Counted from the stretch's first letter, positions 6,257 through 13,981 are shown. The stretch: DNA of 19,489 nt from DASPUH01 sp964518505 (GCA_964518505.1 CAZFGT010000045.1:1-19489), one strand, 5' to 3'. The notes: generated by a model from the sequence alone, not told the origin. Translations and numbers: made by a program.

Positions 6257-6625
6257 ATGGACGCCGCCGCGTGGATCCGAAGCCGGCTCTCGGGCTTCAC
6301 CTGCGCCGCCTGCGGGCGCCACTACCGCCGCGACCACATCCGGGTGCTGGCGCAGCGCGAGGCCCTCTTCTTCGTGGCCCTGGACTGCCGCGCCTGCGCC
6401 GCTGAATCGGTGGCCATCGTGTCGCTCGAGAACGGGGCCGATGGGGTGGCCACGGACCTCCACGTGGGCGACCTTGGCGATGCCCCACCTGGCGCGCCCG
6501 GAGCTGATCCGGACGTGCTGGCGTCCGACGTCCTGGCCATGCACGAGTTCCTGCGCGGCTTCGACGGCGACTTCCGCGGCCTCTTCGGGGCGTCGCGCGA
6601 GCGGCCTGGTACGACGGGCGCGTGA
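6257..6625 (+). CDS. Small protein with two CxxC zinc knuckles, function unknown
   Basis: This 122-residue protein is not one I can name. Near the N-terminus it has CAAC (about residues 16-19) and CRAC (about 44-47), separated by a basic and aromatic segment (GRHYRRDHIRVLAQREALFFVALD); the four Cys would make a treble-clef or zinc-ribbon site. The C-terminal half is acidic and has a short helical stretch (DVLASDVLAMHEFLRGFDGDFRGLF). ATG 6257 is chosen because TAGACT sits 8 nt upstream and the knuckle begins soon after; a much longer in-frame reading upstream runs antisense to rsmG and is not real. Its stop overlaps the next start (GTGA), so it is translated with the nuclease-like and hpt genes. 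It may bind nucleic acid or a metal ion; this is inference. Confidence 0.75.
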   Translation: MDAAAWIRSRLSGFTCAACGRHYRRDHIRVLAQREALFFVALDCRACAAESVAIVSLENGADGVATDLHVGDLGDAPPGAPGADPDVLASDVLAMHEFLRGFDGDFRGLFGASRERPGTTGA

Positions 6626-7012
6626 CGACCTTCGCCCACGCCAGCGAAGAGGAGCTGGCCCGCATCCTGGACTACTACCAGGTGGCCTGGGAGTACGAGC
6701 CGCGCACATTCCCCATCCTGTTCAGCCTGGAAGGGGCGGTCGTGGAGAGCTTCGCCCCCGACTTCTACCTGCCGGAGCTGGACCTGTACGTCGAGCTCAC
6801 GACGCTGAAGCAGAGCCTGGTGCGGCGCAAGAACCGCAAGCTGCGGCGGCTCCGCGAGCTGTACCCCGACGTGCGTATCAAGCTCTTCTACGCGCGCGAC
6901 TTCAAGGCGCTCCTGCTGAAGTACGGCCGGCTGGACATGGAGGCCGCGCTGACGGGGCCGGAGGGCCAGCCGCCGTCGACGCGCCACGAGGCCGCCGCCG
7001 CGGTAGCCGTCG

Positions 7013-7020
<8 letters not shown>
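6622..7020 (+). CDS. PD-(D/E)XK nuclease-like protein coupled to hpt
   Basis: This 132-residue protein has the look of a small restriction-endonuclease fold: a short N-terminal helix, WEYEPRTFPI (Glu24/Glu26), then PDFYLPELDLYVELTTLKQS with Asp47 and Glu58-x-Thr60 at the PD-(D/E)XK positions. The usual Lys of the motif is Thr60, so catalysis may be altered or lost, although a basic run (RRKNRKLRRLRELYPDVRIKLFYARDF) follows and could bind nucleic acid. GTG 6622 overlaps the previous stop, and the gene's own stop overlaps the hpt start by 8 nt. Such tight coupling to hypoxanthine phosphoribosyltransferase suggests a role linked to purine salvage or nucleic-acid turnover. The fold call is moderate and the function unknown. 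Confidence 0.7.
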
Positions 7021-7593
<573 letters not shown>

Positions 7594-7597
<4 letters not shown>

Positions 7598-8025
7598 ACC
7601 GCCGCACCCTGGGCCGCGGGCGCCTCACGGTGGGCATCGGGGCGATGCTCGCCGTGGTCGGCTGCTTCCTGCCCTGGTTCACCGTCGGCGGGGGCACCGG
7701 CCAGCTGCCGGCCACCAGCGCCAACGGCTTCGATGGGGCGGGGGTCGTCGTCTTCGTCGCCGCCGTGGCCTTGCTGGCCCTCATCGCCCTGCCGTATGCC
7801 GCCGGCGATCAGCCGCTGACCATCGATCGCGCCGCCACATACGTGGTCGTCACGGCGGTCGGCCTGATCGGCCTGCTGGCGCGGCTGGCGCAGCTCCTGC
7901 TCCAACTGTCTGACCTGGGGCCGTTGTGGCCCCTCCGGGCGCCGGGCCTGTGGATCTCCGCGGTGGGCATCATCATCGTGGTCTGGGGCACAGCTGAGGT
8001 GCTGCGGGAACGCGGCAGCTTCTAG
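7594..8025 (+). CDS. Small four-helix membrane protein, function unknown
   Basis: This 143-residue protein has about four hydrophobic segments (roughly residues 10-27, 49-68, 79-100 and 117-133) and short polar loops. The first hydrophobic segment is followed by FLPWFTVGGGTGQLPATSANGFDG, a pattern common in small actinobacterial and Chloroflexota membrane proteins of unknown function where a WF-containing loop faces outside. The start ATG overlaps the hpt stop (ATGA), so it is the last gene of the four-gene operon. I do not recognise a named family and give no function. The C-terminus ends in RERGSF on the predicted cytoplasmic side. Confidence 0.75.
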
Positions 8026-8064
8026 CGCGGCGGCCCCCGGCGGCCAGCCACCGGGCCGATGGCG

Positions 8065-8070
8065 TATCAT
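8065..8070 (+). promoter_or_regulatory. Possible -10 box upstream of the GNAT leader
   Basis: TATCAT lies 40 nt after the membrane-protein stop and about 185 nt before the acetyltransferase start. If used, transcription would begin near 8077 and give a long leader, unlike most promoters in this window. Confidence 0.35.
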
Positions 8071-8255
8071 GGGGGGCGACGCTTCGAATGCTCGTCGGTT
8101 CCGAGCGCCCCGGGCGTGTGCGGACCGTCCCCGATGGGGGAACGGACGGACCCGGTGCGGCGCGCTCGACCGGCGCTGGCTCGCCAGCGCACTGCATCCG
8201 TCCGCTGCGACCGCAGGTCGCGGCCTGGAGCGTATCCACGAGGTGCCGATCGGCC
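8071..8255 (+). ncRNA. Candidate structured leader of the acetyltransferase gene
   Basis: This untranslated stretch contains several perfect pairings: GGGGCG (8073-8078) with CGCCCC (8106-8111); CCGT-CCCC-GAT-GGGG-GA-ACGG (8125-8145); a long-range helix CGGACGGA (8143-8150) with TCCGTCCG (8197-8204) that encloses GCGCTGGC-TC-GCCAGCGC (8173-8190); and GCGACC-GCA-GGTCGC (8207-8221). The order of nested helices resembles a structured cis-acting RNA. I cannot match it to a known riboswitch, T-box, SRP RNA, tmRNA or 6S RNA. High GC makes chance stems common, so this is a candidate only. A reading frame from 8088 crosses it but encodes low-complexity sequence. Confidence 0.35.
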
Positions 8256-8750
8256 GTGGAATACCAGGTGAGGGACGCCCGTATCACGGATGTCGGCCGC
8301 ATCGCCGCGCTGCTCGCGGCATCGGCGGGCCGGCCGGCCGCGACCGCGAACGGGACGGACCTGCTGCGCCAGCTCATCTACCTGCCCAATGCGGCGGTCC
8401 TGGTGGCCGACGCCCGGCGGGTCATCGTGGGCGCGACCGTCCTGGCCCTGCGCCCGTCGGTCTCCGGCGGGGGCATGGTAGGAACGGTCGATCTCCTCGT
8501 CGTGGATCCTGCCTATGAGGGTGCGGGCGTGGCCGACTCGCTGCTTGGCGAGGCGCTGCGTTCGGCCCGTAACAAGGGCTGCGTCGCCGTGGAGGCCGTG
8601 CCTCCCGACGATCCAGCCGCCCAACGACGCTGGTCCGACCTCGGCTTCGCCGCGGACGGTCCCCGCATCAAACGCGACCTGACGCCTGCGGGCGCGGCGC
8701 GTGATCCATCAGCCGCCCCCGTTCCGGGTGGCGGTCGTCCGGCGCATTGA
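8256..8750 (+). CDS. GNAT-family N-acetyltransferase
   Basis: This 164-residue protein has the GNAT fold: an N-terminal strand YQVRDARITDVGRIAALL, a central sheet NAAVLVADARRVIVGATVLALRP, and motif A VDLLVVDPAYEGAGVADSLLGEALRSARNKGC with the acetyl-CoA pyrophosphate loop written YEGAGVADSLL in place of the more usual R/Q-x-x-G-x-G/A. Motif B follows (VEAVPPDDPAAQRRWSDLGFAADG). It would transfer an acetyl group to an unknown amine. I place the start at GTG 8256 because the first beta-strand begins there and GAGG lies about 12 nt upstream. An ATG at 8088 would add 56 residues of Arg/Gly/Pro-rich sequence with no fold and would run through the stems described for the leader. Confidence 0.82.
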   Translation: MEYQVRDARITDVGRIAALLAASAGRPAATANGTDLLRQLIYLPNAAVLVADARRVIVGATVLALRPSVSGGGMVGTVDLLVVDPAYEGAGVADSLLGEALRSARNKGCVAVEAVPPDDPAAQRRWSDLGFAADGPRIKRDLTPAGAARDPSAAPVPGGGRPAH

Positions 8751-8802
8751 GCGCCATCTTCCCGGCCCACCGCAGGGTGGCCCGGGCGTACAGGAGACTT
8801 GC
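8751..8802 (+). promoter_or_regulatory. Intergenic hairpin and ribosome-binding site before the NYN gene
   Basis: CCCGGCCCACC (8761-8771) pairs with GGTGGCCCGGG (8776-8786) through 5 bp, one C-C mismatch and 5 bp, with a 4-nt loop GCAG. AGGAG follows at 8792-8796, 6 nt before GTG 8803, and is one of the few strong Shine-Dalgarno sites in the window. There is no T-tract, so a standard terminator is unlikely; the hairpin may stabilise or attenuate the message. Confidence 0.55.
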
Positions 8803-10536
8803 GTGAGCAAGAATGTCGCGGTCTTCGTAGACGTGGCCAACATCTTCTACGCGGCCAAGGCGGCCGGCGTGGATATCGACTACGTCACGCTGCTGAAGAG
8901 CGCCACGGCGGGGCGCGATTTCGTGCGCGCCTACGCCTACACCGGGTTGGACCCGGACAACGACAACCAGCGCCAGTTCCATCAGTTCCTGGCCCGGCAC
9001 GACTACAAGGTCGTGAGCAAGGACATCCGCAAGTACGGTGACGGGAAGGTCAAGGCCAACCTGGACATCGAGCTCGTGGTCGACCTCATGAAAACGGCCC
9101 GGAATCTTGACATCGCGGTCGTCGTCTCGGGCGACGGTGACTTCGCTCCGGCCATCCGCGCCGTCCAGGAGATGGGCGTCCGCGTCGAGGTCATCAGCTT
9201 CCGGGGCAACACCAGCTCCGACCTGATGGACGTGGCCGATGTCTTCACCGACATCACCCAGATCGCGCGCGTGGAGAAGGAATCGTCACGCAGCGGCCGG
9301 CGCGTCGCGGCGGAGGACGACCTGTCCATGACCGCGGTGCCCGACAAGGAGAGCGAAGGCGCCCCGCGCCGGCGCCGCACGACTCGTGCCCGCCCCGAGC
9401 GCGAGGAGCCGGCCGTGGCGGCCGAGCCCCGTCGCGGCGGACGCCGCGCGCCGGTCGCCGAGGCGGCCCCCATCGTGGCGGCTTCGGCCGGGGCCGTGGT
9501 GGCGCTGCCGGGCGAACGCCTGTCCCGCGCCGCCTCCCGACCCGCGCCCGCGCCTGAGCCCGAGGTCGAAGGGCGCGAGCCGGACATCGAGTCGGACGAC
9601 GAGCCGATCGCGGCCGGCGGCCGGGTCGGGGAGGTCGACGCCGAAGGTGCGCCGCGCCGCCGCCGCCGCCGTGGCGGCCGTGGCCGTGGCCGCGGACGGG
9701 GCGAGCGCCCGGTGACGGGTGACCAGCCCCTGACCGACACGGGTGAGGTGGTGGAGGAGGAGGTCGTCGAGTACAGCGCCCCGCGGGCGCCGCAGCCGTC
9801 GGCCTTCGGCTCCATCTGGGACAGCCAGCTCGGGGTGCCGAGCACGCCGATCCTCGCCGGCGAGCAGCTCGACGACGTGCCCGACGACGAGCCGGAGATC
9901 CCCGAATACCTGCTCGCCGAGCGACGGCAGCAGCGCGGTGCACCGCCGCGTGCCGGCGGCCGTGGCGGCCGGGGCCGGGGCGGCGCCTATCAGGTGGCCC
10001 TCGACCGCGAACGCTTCGGCCGGAGCGGCGCCCCGAGTGGCGGGGGCACCGGCAACTTCAACAGTGGTCCCCGGCCCAGCCGGGCGCCCGCGCCTCGCGG
10101 GCCGCGCCAGGATCGGCCCGTGCGCCAGGATCGGCCCCCGCGCCAGTACACGGAGGCGCCCCGGCGCGAGAGCGACGGATCGCCCTGGAGCGAGGTGCCG
10201 CCCGAGCTGGAGGCCCAGTTGAGGGCCGAGCTTGCCCGGCGCCCCGCACGCGACACGGCCCCGGCCGTGGTGCGCTCCGAGGCGGCGCCGGCACCCGAGC
10301 CGGTCGCCAAGGCGGCGACTCCGGCGCCTCGACGTCCGCGCGCCCCGCGCAAGACGAACGACGAGGCTGCGGCGACCACGGCATCCGCTGCCGCGCCGGA
10401 GGTCGAGGCCAAGCCCCGGCGCACGCGAACGGCGGCCAAGAAGGCCGACGACACCGCCGCGGTGTCGGTCGAGCCGGAGGCGCCGGCCAAGCCCAAGCGC
10501 ACCCGCGCTCCGCGCAAGGCCGCCCCGGAGGCCTGA
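8803..10536 (+). CDS. LabA/DUF88-type NYN (PIN-like) protein with long disordered RG-rich tail
   Basis: The first 160 or so residues of this 577-residue protein form an NYN domain, a PIN-like fold typical of metal-dependent ribonucleases. The acidic site is visible: FVDVANIFY (Asp10, Asn13), LDIELVVDLM (Asp88, Asp94) and VVSGDGDF (Asp111, Asp113). The remaining 400 residues are low-complexity and strongly charged: Arg/Gly clusters near residues 284-303 and 385-396, and an Ala/Lys/Arg/Pro tail from about 533 like histone-H1-like proteins. Two less degenerate islands, FGSIWDSQLGVPSTP (about 335-349) and SPWSEVPPELEAQLRAELARR, may be binding motifs. GTG 8803 is chosen for its AGGAG site; a longer frame from 8701 reads through the intergenic hairpin. 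Stand-alone LabA proteins are usually 160-300 residues, so the tail is unusual. RNA binding or processing is inferred. Confidence 0.85.
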   Translation: MSKNVAVFVDVANIFYAAKAAGVDIDYVTLLKSATAGRDFVRAYAYTGLDPDNDNQRQFHQFLARHDYKVVSKDIRKYGDGKVKANLDIELVVDLMKTARNLDIAVVVSGDGDFAPAIRAVQEMGVRVEVISFRGNTSSDLMDVADVFTDITQIARVEKESSRSGRRVAAEDDLSMTAVPDKESEGAPRRRRTTRARPEREEPAVAAEPRRGGRRAPVAEAAPIVAASAGAVVALPGERLSRAASRPAPAPEPEVEGREPDIESDDEPIAAGGRVGEVDAEGAPRRRRRRGGRGRGRGRGERPVTGDQPLTDTGEVVEEEVVEYSAPRAPQPSAFGSIWDSQLGVPSTPILAGEQLDDVPDDEPEIPEYLLAERRQQRGAPPRAGGRGGRGRGGAYQVALDRERFGRSGAPSGGGTGNFNSGPRPSRAPAPRGPRQDRPVRQDRPPRQYTEAPRRESDGSPWSEVPPELEAQLRAELARRPARDTAPAVVRSEAAPAPEPVAKAATPAPRRPRAPRKTNDEAAATTASAAAPEVEAKPRRTRTAAKKADDTAAVSVEPEAPAKPKRTRAPRKAAPEA

Positions 10537-10542
10537 GCCGGG

Positions 10543-10554
10543 CCGTCGCGACGG
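10543..10554. repeat. Perfect 12-bp palindrome before holB
   Basis: CCGTCGCGACGG lies between the NYN stop and the holB ATG and occupies the position where a ribosome-binding site would be. It could be a small hairpin limiting holB translation, or chance in GC-rich sequence. Confidence 0.45.
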
Positions 10555-10559
10555 TCGCC

Positions 10560-11642
10560 ATGGGTGAGTTCCGGACGCGTGGACAGGCGGCCGCCGTGGC
10601 CGCCGTCCGCCGCTGGGTCACGGCCGGCGAGGCGCCCCACGCGCTGCTCGTCGTGGGGCCGGAGGGCTGCGGCAAGACCACCCTCGCGCTCGACCTGGTG
10701 GCCGGGCTCTGCTGCCTCGCCGAGGACCCGAGGTCGCGGCCGTGTCGCGCCTGCGCGGCGTGCCGCAAGCTCGAGCACGGCAACCACCCCGACGTCCACC
10801 GCCTGGTGCCCGGCGGGGCCGGCGGCCAGATCAAGATCGGCGACGTCCGAAACCTGCTGGCCGAGCTGGCGCTGCTGCCCGCCGAGGCACGCGTGCGCAC
10901 GGCCATCATCGAGCAGGCCCACCGCCTGAACCCGGATGCGCAGAACGCGCTGCTGAAGCTGCTGGAGGAGGCTCCCCCGGGCGTCGTGATCGTCCTCACG
11001 GCCACGGCCGAGTCGCTCCTGCTGGAGACGGTCGTGAGCCGCTGCCAGCGCATCCGCCTGGGCCCCGTGCCGGTACGTGACGTAGCCGACCTGCTCGTGG
11101 AACGGGGCGTCGCCGATGCGCCGCAGGCCGCCGCCCTGGCCCGTGCGGCGGGCGGTCGCCCAGGCATGGCGCTGGCCCTGGCCGGTGATCCCGACGCGGT
11201 CCTCGCAGAGGGGCGCATGGCCCGCACGCTCCTTGACCTGGCCGGCGCGGACCGGCGTACGCGCCTGGCCGCCGCGACCGAGCTCCTGGCCGATGCCCGC
11301 CGTCTCGTGCCTGGTCGCGGCGAGGAACCGGACGGCGAGGCGCCGACGACGCGCAGCGCCAGTCCCGCCGAACGACGCCTGGCGGCCCTGCGGCTCATCG
11401 AGACGTGGCGTGCCCTGACCCGCGACGTGGCGGTCACGGCCCTCGGGCTGCCGGACGCAGCGCGCCGCCTGGACCTGGCCGACGAGCTGCGAACCGCCGC
11501 CGCCCGCATCCCTGGGCCCGGCCTCGTGGCGTTCATGGGCCGCCTCGACCGGCTGGCCGTGGCCGTCGAGGCGTATGCCAATCCGGAGCTGGCGATCGAC
11601 GCCCTGCTCCTGTCCTGGCCGCGGGCGACGGCGGAGCGCTGA
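10560..11642 (+). CDS. holB: DNA polymerase III subunit delta'
   Basis: Delta' is the fixed arm of the clamp-loader complex that places the beta sliding clamp on primed DNA. This 360-residue protein has the DnaX/HolB AAA+ fold: Walker A GPEGCGKTT at residues 33-41, a zinc module with Cys51 or Cys52 followed by Cys62-x2-Cys65-x2-Cys68, the LNPDAQNALLKLLEEAP segment with a Walker B-like region before it (RTAIIEQAHRLN), and the sensor/arginine-finger SRC motif (VVSRCQRIRLG, about residue 160). Canonical E. coli delta' has lost a working Walker A; here it looks intact, as in many other bacteria. The C-terminal third is the helical collar domain. It begins 23 nt after the NYN gene and ends 6 nt before acylphosphatase. 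A dnaX-type gamma/tau is less likely given its length and genomic setting. Confidence 0.9.
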   Translation: MGEFRTRGQAAAVAAVRRWVTAGEAPHALLVVGPEGCGKTTLALDLVAGLCCLAEDPRSRPCRACAACRKLEHGNHPDVHRLVPGGAGGQIKIGDVRNLLAELALLPAEARVRTAIIEQAHRLNPDAQNALLKLLEEAPPGVVIVLTATAESLLLETVVSRCQRIRLGPVPVRDVADLLVERGVADAPQAAALARAAGGRPGMALALAGDPDAVLAEGRMARTLLDLAGADRRTRLAAATELLADARRLVPGRGEEPDGEAPTTRSASPAERRLAALRLIETWRALTRDVAVTALGLPDAARRLDLADELRTAAARIPGPGLVAFMGRLDRLAVAVEAYANPELAIDALLLSWPRATAER

Positions 11643-11648
11643 ACCGCC

Positions 11649-11936
11649 ATGCGGCTGGAGGCGACGGTCACGGGTCGCGTGCAGGGCGTCGGGTTCCGCT
11701 GGTTCGCCCGTGACCGGGCCATGGCGCTCGGCCTGAGCGGCTGGGTGCGCAATCGCGCCGATGGGTCGCTGGAGGTCCTGGCGGAGGGACCGGCGGAGGC
11801 GCTCGAGGCGTTCGAAGCGGCCCTGCGCCTGGGCCCGCCCGGGGCGACCGTCGGGTCGGTCCAGGCCATGCGGTCGGACGGGTCGGCAGTCGAGGCCGGC
11901 TTCATCATCCGCGGTTCGGAGCACCGGGGCGACTGA
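11649..11936 (+). CDS. acyP: Acylphosphatase
   Basis: This 95-residue single-domain enzyme hydrolyses the carboxyl-phosphate bond of acyl phosphates such as acetyl phosphate and 1,3-bisphosphoglycerate. The signature GRVQGVGFRWFARDRA is at residues 9-24 and contains the catalytic Arg17; the second signature GWVRNRADGSLEV holds the catalytic Asn35. Length is normal (about 90-100). The start ATG lies 6 nt after the holB stop without a Shine-Dalgarno sequence, so it belongs to the same transcript. The C-terminus has the usual final strand (FIIRG). Nothing unusual is seen. Confidence 0.95.
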   Translation: MRLEATVTGRVQGVGFRWFARDRAMALGLSGWVRNRADGSLEVLAEGPAEALEAFEAALRLGPPGATVGSVQAMRSDGSAVEAGFIIRGSEHRGD

Positions 11937-11963
11937 GCCCGGCGCGGGCAGCGGCGCGGATGC

Positions 11964-11969
11964 TATCGT
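11964..11969 (+). promoter_or_regulatory. Predicted -10 box of the cyclic-nucleotide-fold/oxidoreductase pair
   Basis: TATCGT ends 6 nt before ATG 11976 and no Shine-Dalgarno sequence lies between, suggesting a leaderless message for this two-gene unit. Confidence 0.45.
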
Positions 11970-11975
11970 CGGGCC

Positions 11976-12416
11976 ATGCAAGAGCGGGGATCGGGCGCCC
12001 AGGGCGGTGAGCTGCGCGACGAGCTGGCACGGCTGGCCCTCTTCGCGGACCTGGAGGGGGCGCAGCTCGAGGCCGTCGCCCACATCTTCGAGGAGGCCTG
12101 GTATCCCGCCGGGACGCGTGTCGTCCGCCAGGGGTTCGCCGGGAGCGGCTTCTACGTGATCCTGGACGGCGAAGTCAACGTCGTGGTCGATGGCCAGCCC
12201 CGCGCGCGCCTGGTGCGCGGCGACTTCTTCGGCGAGGCGGCCATCCTGCTTGGCGAGTCGCCCATCGCCGACATCGTCGCGGACGGGCCGCTGCGCGTCC
12301 TCCACCTGGCCGGTCAGGACCTGCGCAGCTTCCTGCTGGCGTACCCGCGGGTCACCTATCGCGTGCTGGTGGACCAGACGCGGCGACTGCGGAACGCGAA
12401 CCAGTGGCGGAGGTAG
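11976..12416 (+). CDS. Cyclic-nucleotide-binding-fold protein, stand-alone
   Basis: This 146-residue protein is a single cNMP-binding (Crp-like) beta-roll domain: helix LARLALFADLEGAQLEAVAHIF, then GTRVVRQGFAGSGFYVILDGEVNVVVDG and the phosphate-binding cassette GDFFGEAAILLGESPIADIVA at residues 82-102. Phe85-Gly86-Glu87 is kept, but the Arg that binds the cyclic phosphate appears to be Ile97, so cAMP or cGMP binding is doubtful. There is no DNA-binding helix-turn-helix, so it is not a Crp-type regulator by itself. Its last 13 nt overlap the following flavoprotein gene; comparable CNB domains are found fused to or beside thioredoxin-reductase-like proteins in actinobacteria and Chloroflexota. 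It probably controls or docks on that enzyme. Confidence 0.85.
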   Translation: MQERGSGAQGGELRDELARLALFADLEGAQLEAVAHIFEEAWYPAGTRVVRQGFAGSGFYVILDGEVNVVVDGQPRARLVRGDFFGEAAILLGESPIADIVADGPLRVLHLAGQDLRSFLLAYPRVTYRVLVDQTRRLRNANQWRR

Positions 12417-13981
12417 GGGGCCCCGTCGAGCGGCCCTTCCCACCGGGCGACTACCCGCTGGTCGTGGTGGGCAGCGGCCCCGGGGCGATCCAGGTCAGCT
12501 ACTGCCTGAAGCGCCTTGGCGTGGATCACGCCGTCCTCTCGCGCGACCCGGCGCCGGGCGGCATGTTCCGCCGCTTCCCGTTCTTCCAGCGGCTGCTGTC
12601 GTGGACCAAGCCGTACGCGCCGGCCAGGCGCGGCGAGCGCGCCTTCGAGCGGTACGACTGGAACAGCCTCCTGGCCCGTGGGGGCGACGACACGCCGATC
12701 ACGGACGACCAGGCGGTCATGGTCGACCTGATGGACGGCACCTCCGAGTTCCCGTCGCGGCCCGAGATGGAGGCCGGCATCGCCGAGTTCGCCCGCCGCA
12801 CCGGCGTGGTCGTGCGCTATGGCTGTACATGGGAGAGCACGACCCGCGAGGAGGGACCCGACGGGGTGCGCTTCGTCCTCCACACGTCGGACGGCACGTA
12901 CCGCGCTCGCGTCCTCGTCTTCGCCGTTGGCGTGGCCCAGGCGTGGCAGCCGGACACGCCCGGCATGGACCTGGTGGCCCACTACGTCGACACCCGGCCG
13001 GCCGCCGACTACGCCGGCAAGCGCCTCTTCATCATCGGCAAGCAGAACTCGGGCTTCGAACTGGCCAACGGCCTGCTCAGCTACGCCCAACGGATCGTCC
13101 TGGCCTCGCCGCGGCCGGCTCGCACATCGGTGGAGACCAACTCGTTGGTCGGCATCCGCGCCCGCTACGTGCAACCCGTGGAAGACCACATCATGGCCAG
13201 CGGCGTCTTCATCCTCAACGCGGCCATCGAGCGGGTAGAGGCCGTCGAGAGCGGCTTCGTCGTCCACACCCGCGGCAGCGCGGACGGCTCACCGCTGCCC
13301 GTCGAGGCCGACGCGGTGATCGCGGCGACGGGCTTCACGGCGCCGCTGCTCGACCTGCCGGCCCTGGGGGTGACCACCTTCGGCCAGAGCCGCCTGCCGG
13401 CCATGACCGATTTCTGGGAGAGCGCCACGATGCCCGGCATCTACTTCGCCGGCACGATCATGCAGGGCGCCAAGGGGCCCCTCAAATACGGCATCCCCAG
13501 CAACTCGGGGGCCGTCCACGGCGCCCGCTACAACGCCCGCATCCTGGCCCGCCACATCGCCGAGCAGCACTTCGACGGCGGTCCGGCGCGACCACCGGTC
13601 CCGCCCGACGGCGTGGCCGCGTACCTGGCGCGCGAGGCGTTCGAGGCGCCCGAGTTGTGGAACCAGAAGGGCTACCTGGCCCGCGTCCTGACGCTGGACG
13701 ATGCGGCACCGGGCGGCAAGCGACGCCACGCCGCCGGGGGCGCGTGGCGCGACGATGGCATCCTGCCGCTCGCCCACTTCGCCGATGTGGGCGGCCCGGA
13801 CGCGGCCGCTATCGCGGTGGAAGGTGACCAGGCCGGCGTCATCCGGCCGGCCCTCTACATCCGCCGCCGAGGGGTGGTCACGGAGCACCTGCTGGACCCC
13901 CATCCGCTCCATGCTTTTGCCTCCGCCGACTACCGCGCCGCCATCGTGGCGGCCCTGGCCGGCCTGGGGGGTGCGAGCTGA
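12404..13981 (+). CDS. FAD/NAD(P)-binding oxidoreductase (flavin monooxygenase-like)
   Basis: This 525-residue protein has two dinucleotide-binding folds. The FAD motif VVVGSGPGAIQVSYCLKRLG holds GSGPGA at residues 23-28 with GGMFRRFPFF after it. The second Rossmann segment reads RLFIIGKQNSGFELANGLL, where GKQNSG replaces the usual GxGxSG. The FAD-closing motif is VIAATGFTAPLLDLP (about 305-319) followed by GIYFAGTIMQG. No CxxC redox pair is present, so it is not a thioredoxin reductase; it is closer to Baeyer-Villiger/flavin monooxygenases, but lacks a clear FxGxxxHxxx(Y/F). The C-terminal 120 residues form an extra domain of unknown type. GTG 12404 lies inside the previous gene, a 13-nt overlap. 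The substrate cannot be stated. Confidence 0.82.
   Translation: MAEVGGPVERPFPPGDYPLVVVGSGPGAIQVSYCLKRLGVDHAVLSRDPAPGGMFRRFPFFQRLLSWTKPYAPARRGERAFERYDWNSLLARGGDDTPITDDQAVMVDLMDGTSEFPSRPEMEAGIAEFARRTGVVVRYGCTWESTTREEGPDGVRFVLHTSDGTYRARVLVFAVGVAQAWQPDTPGMDLVAHYVDTRPAADYAGKRLFIIGKQNSGFELANGLLSYAQRIVLASPRPARTSVETNSLVGIRARYVQPVEDHIMASGVFILNAAIERVEAVESGFVVHTRGSADGSPLPVEADAVIAATGFTAPLLDLPALGVTTFGQSRLPAMTDFWESATMPGIYFAGTIMQGAKGPLKYGIPSNSGAVHGARYNARILARHIAEQHFDGGPARPPVPPDGVAAYLAREAFEAPELWNQKGYLARVLTLDDAAPGGKRRHAAGGAWRDDGILPLAHFADVGGPDAAAIAVEGDQAGVIRPALYIRRRGVVTEHLLDPHPLHAFASADYRAAIVAALAGLGGAS

Noticed and set aside
8088..8255. ATG 8088 as start of the acetyltransferase, adding 56 residues
   Set aside because: The extension is Arg/Gly/Pro/Ser-rich, lies before the first GNAT strand and overlaps several perfect stems; GTG 8256 is the better start.
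9990..12443. Minus-strand frame of 817 codons over the NYN tail, holB, acyP and the cyclic-nucleotide-fold gene
   Set aside because: Four genes with firm family matches lie on the opposite strand; the product has no domain and the composition of an antisense shadow.
12404..13981. Thioredoxin-disulfide reductase
   Set aside because: CNB-associated flavoproteins are often of that type, but no redox CxxC is present and the protein is about 200 residues longer.
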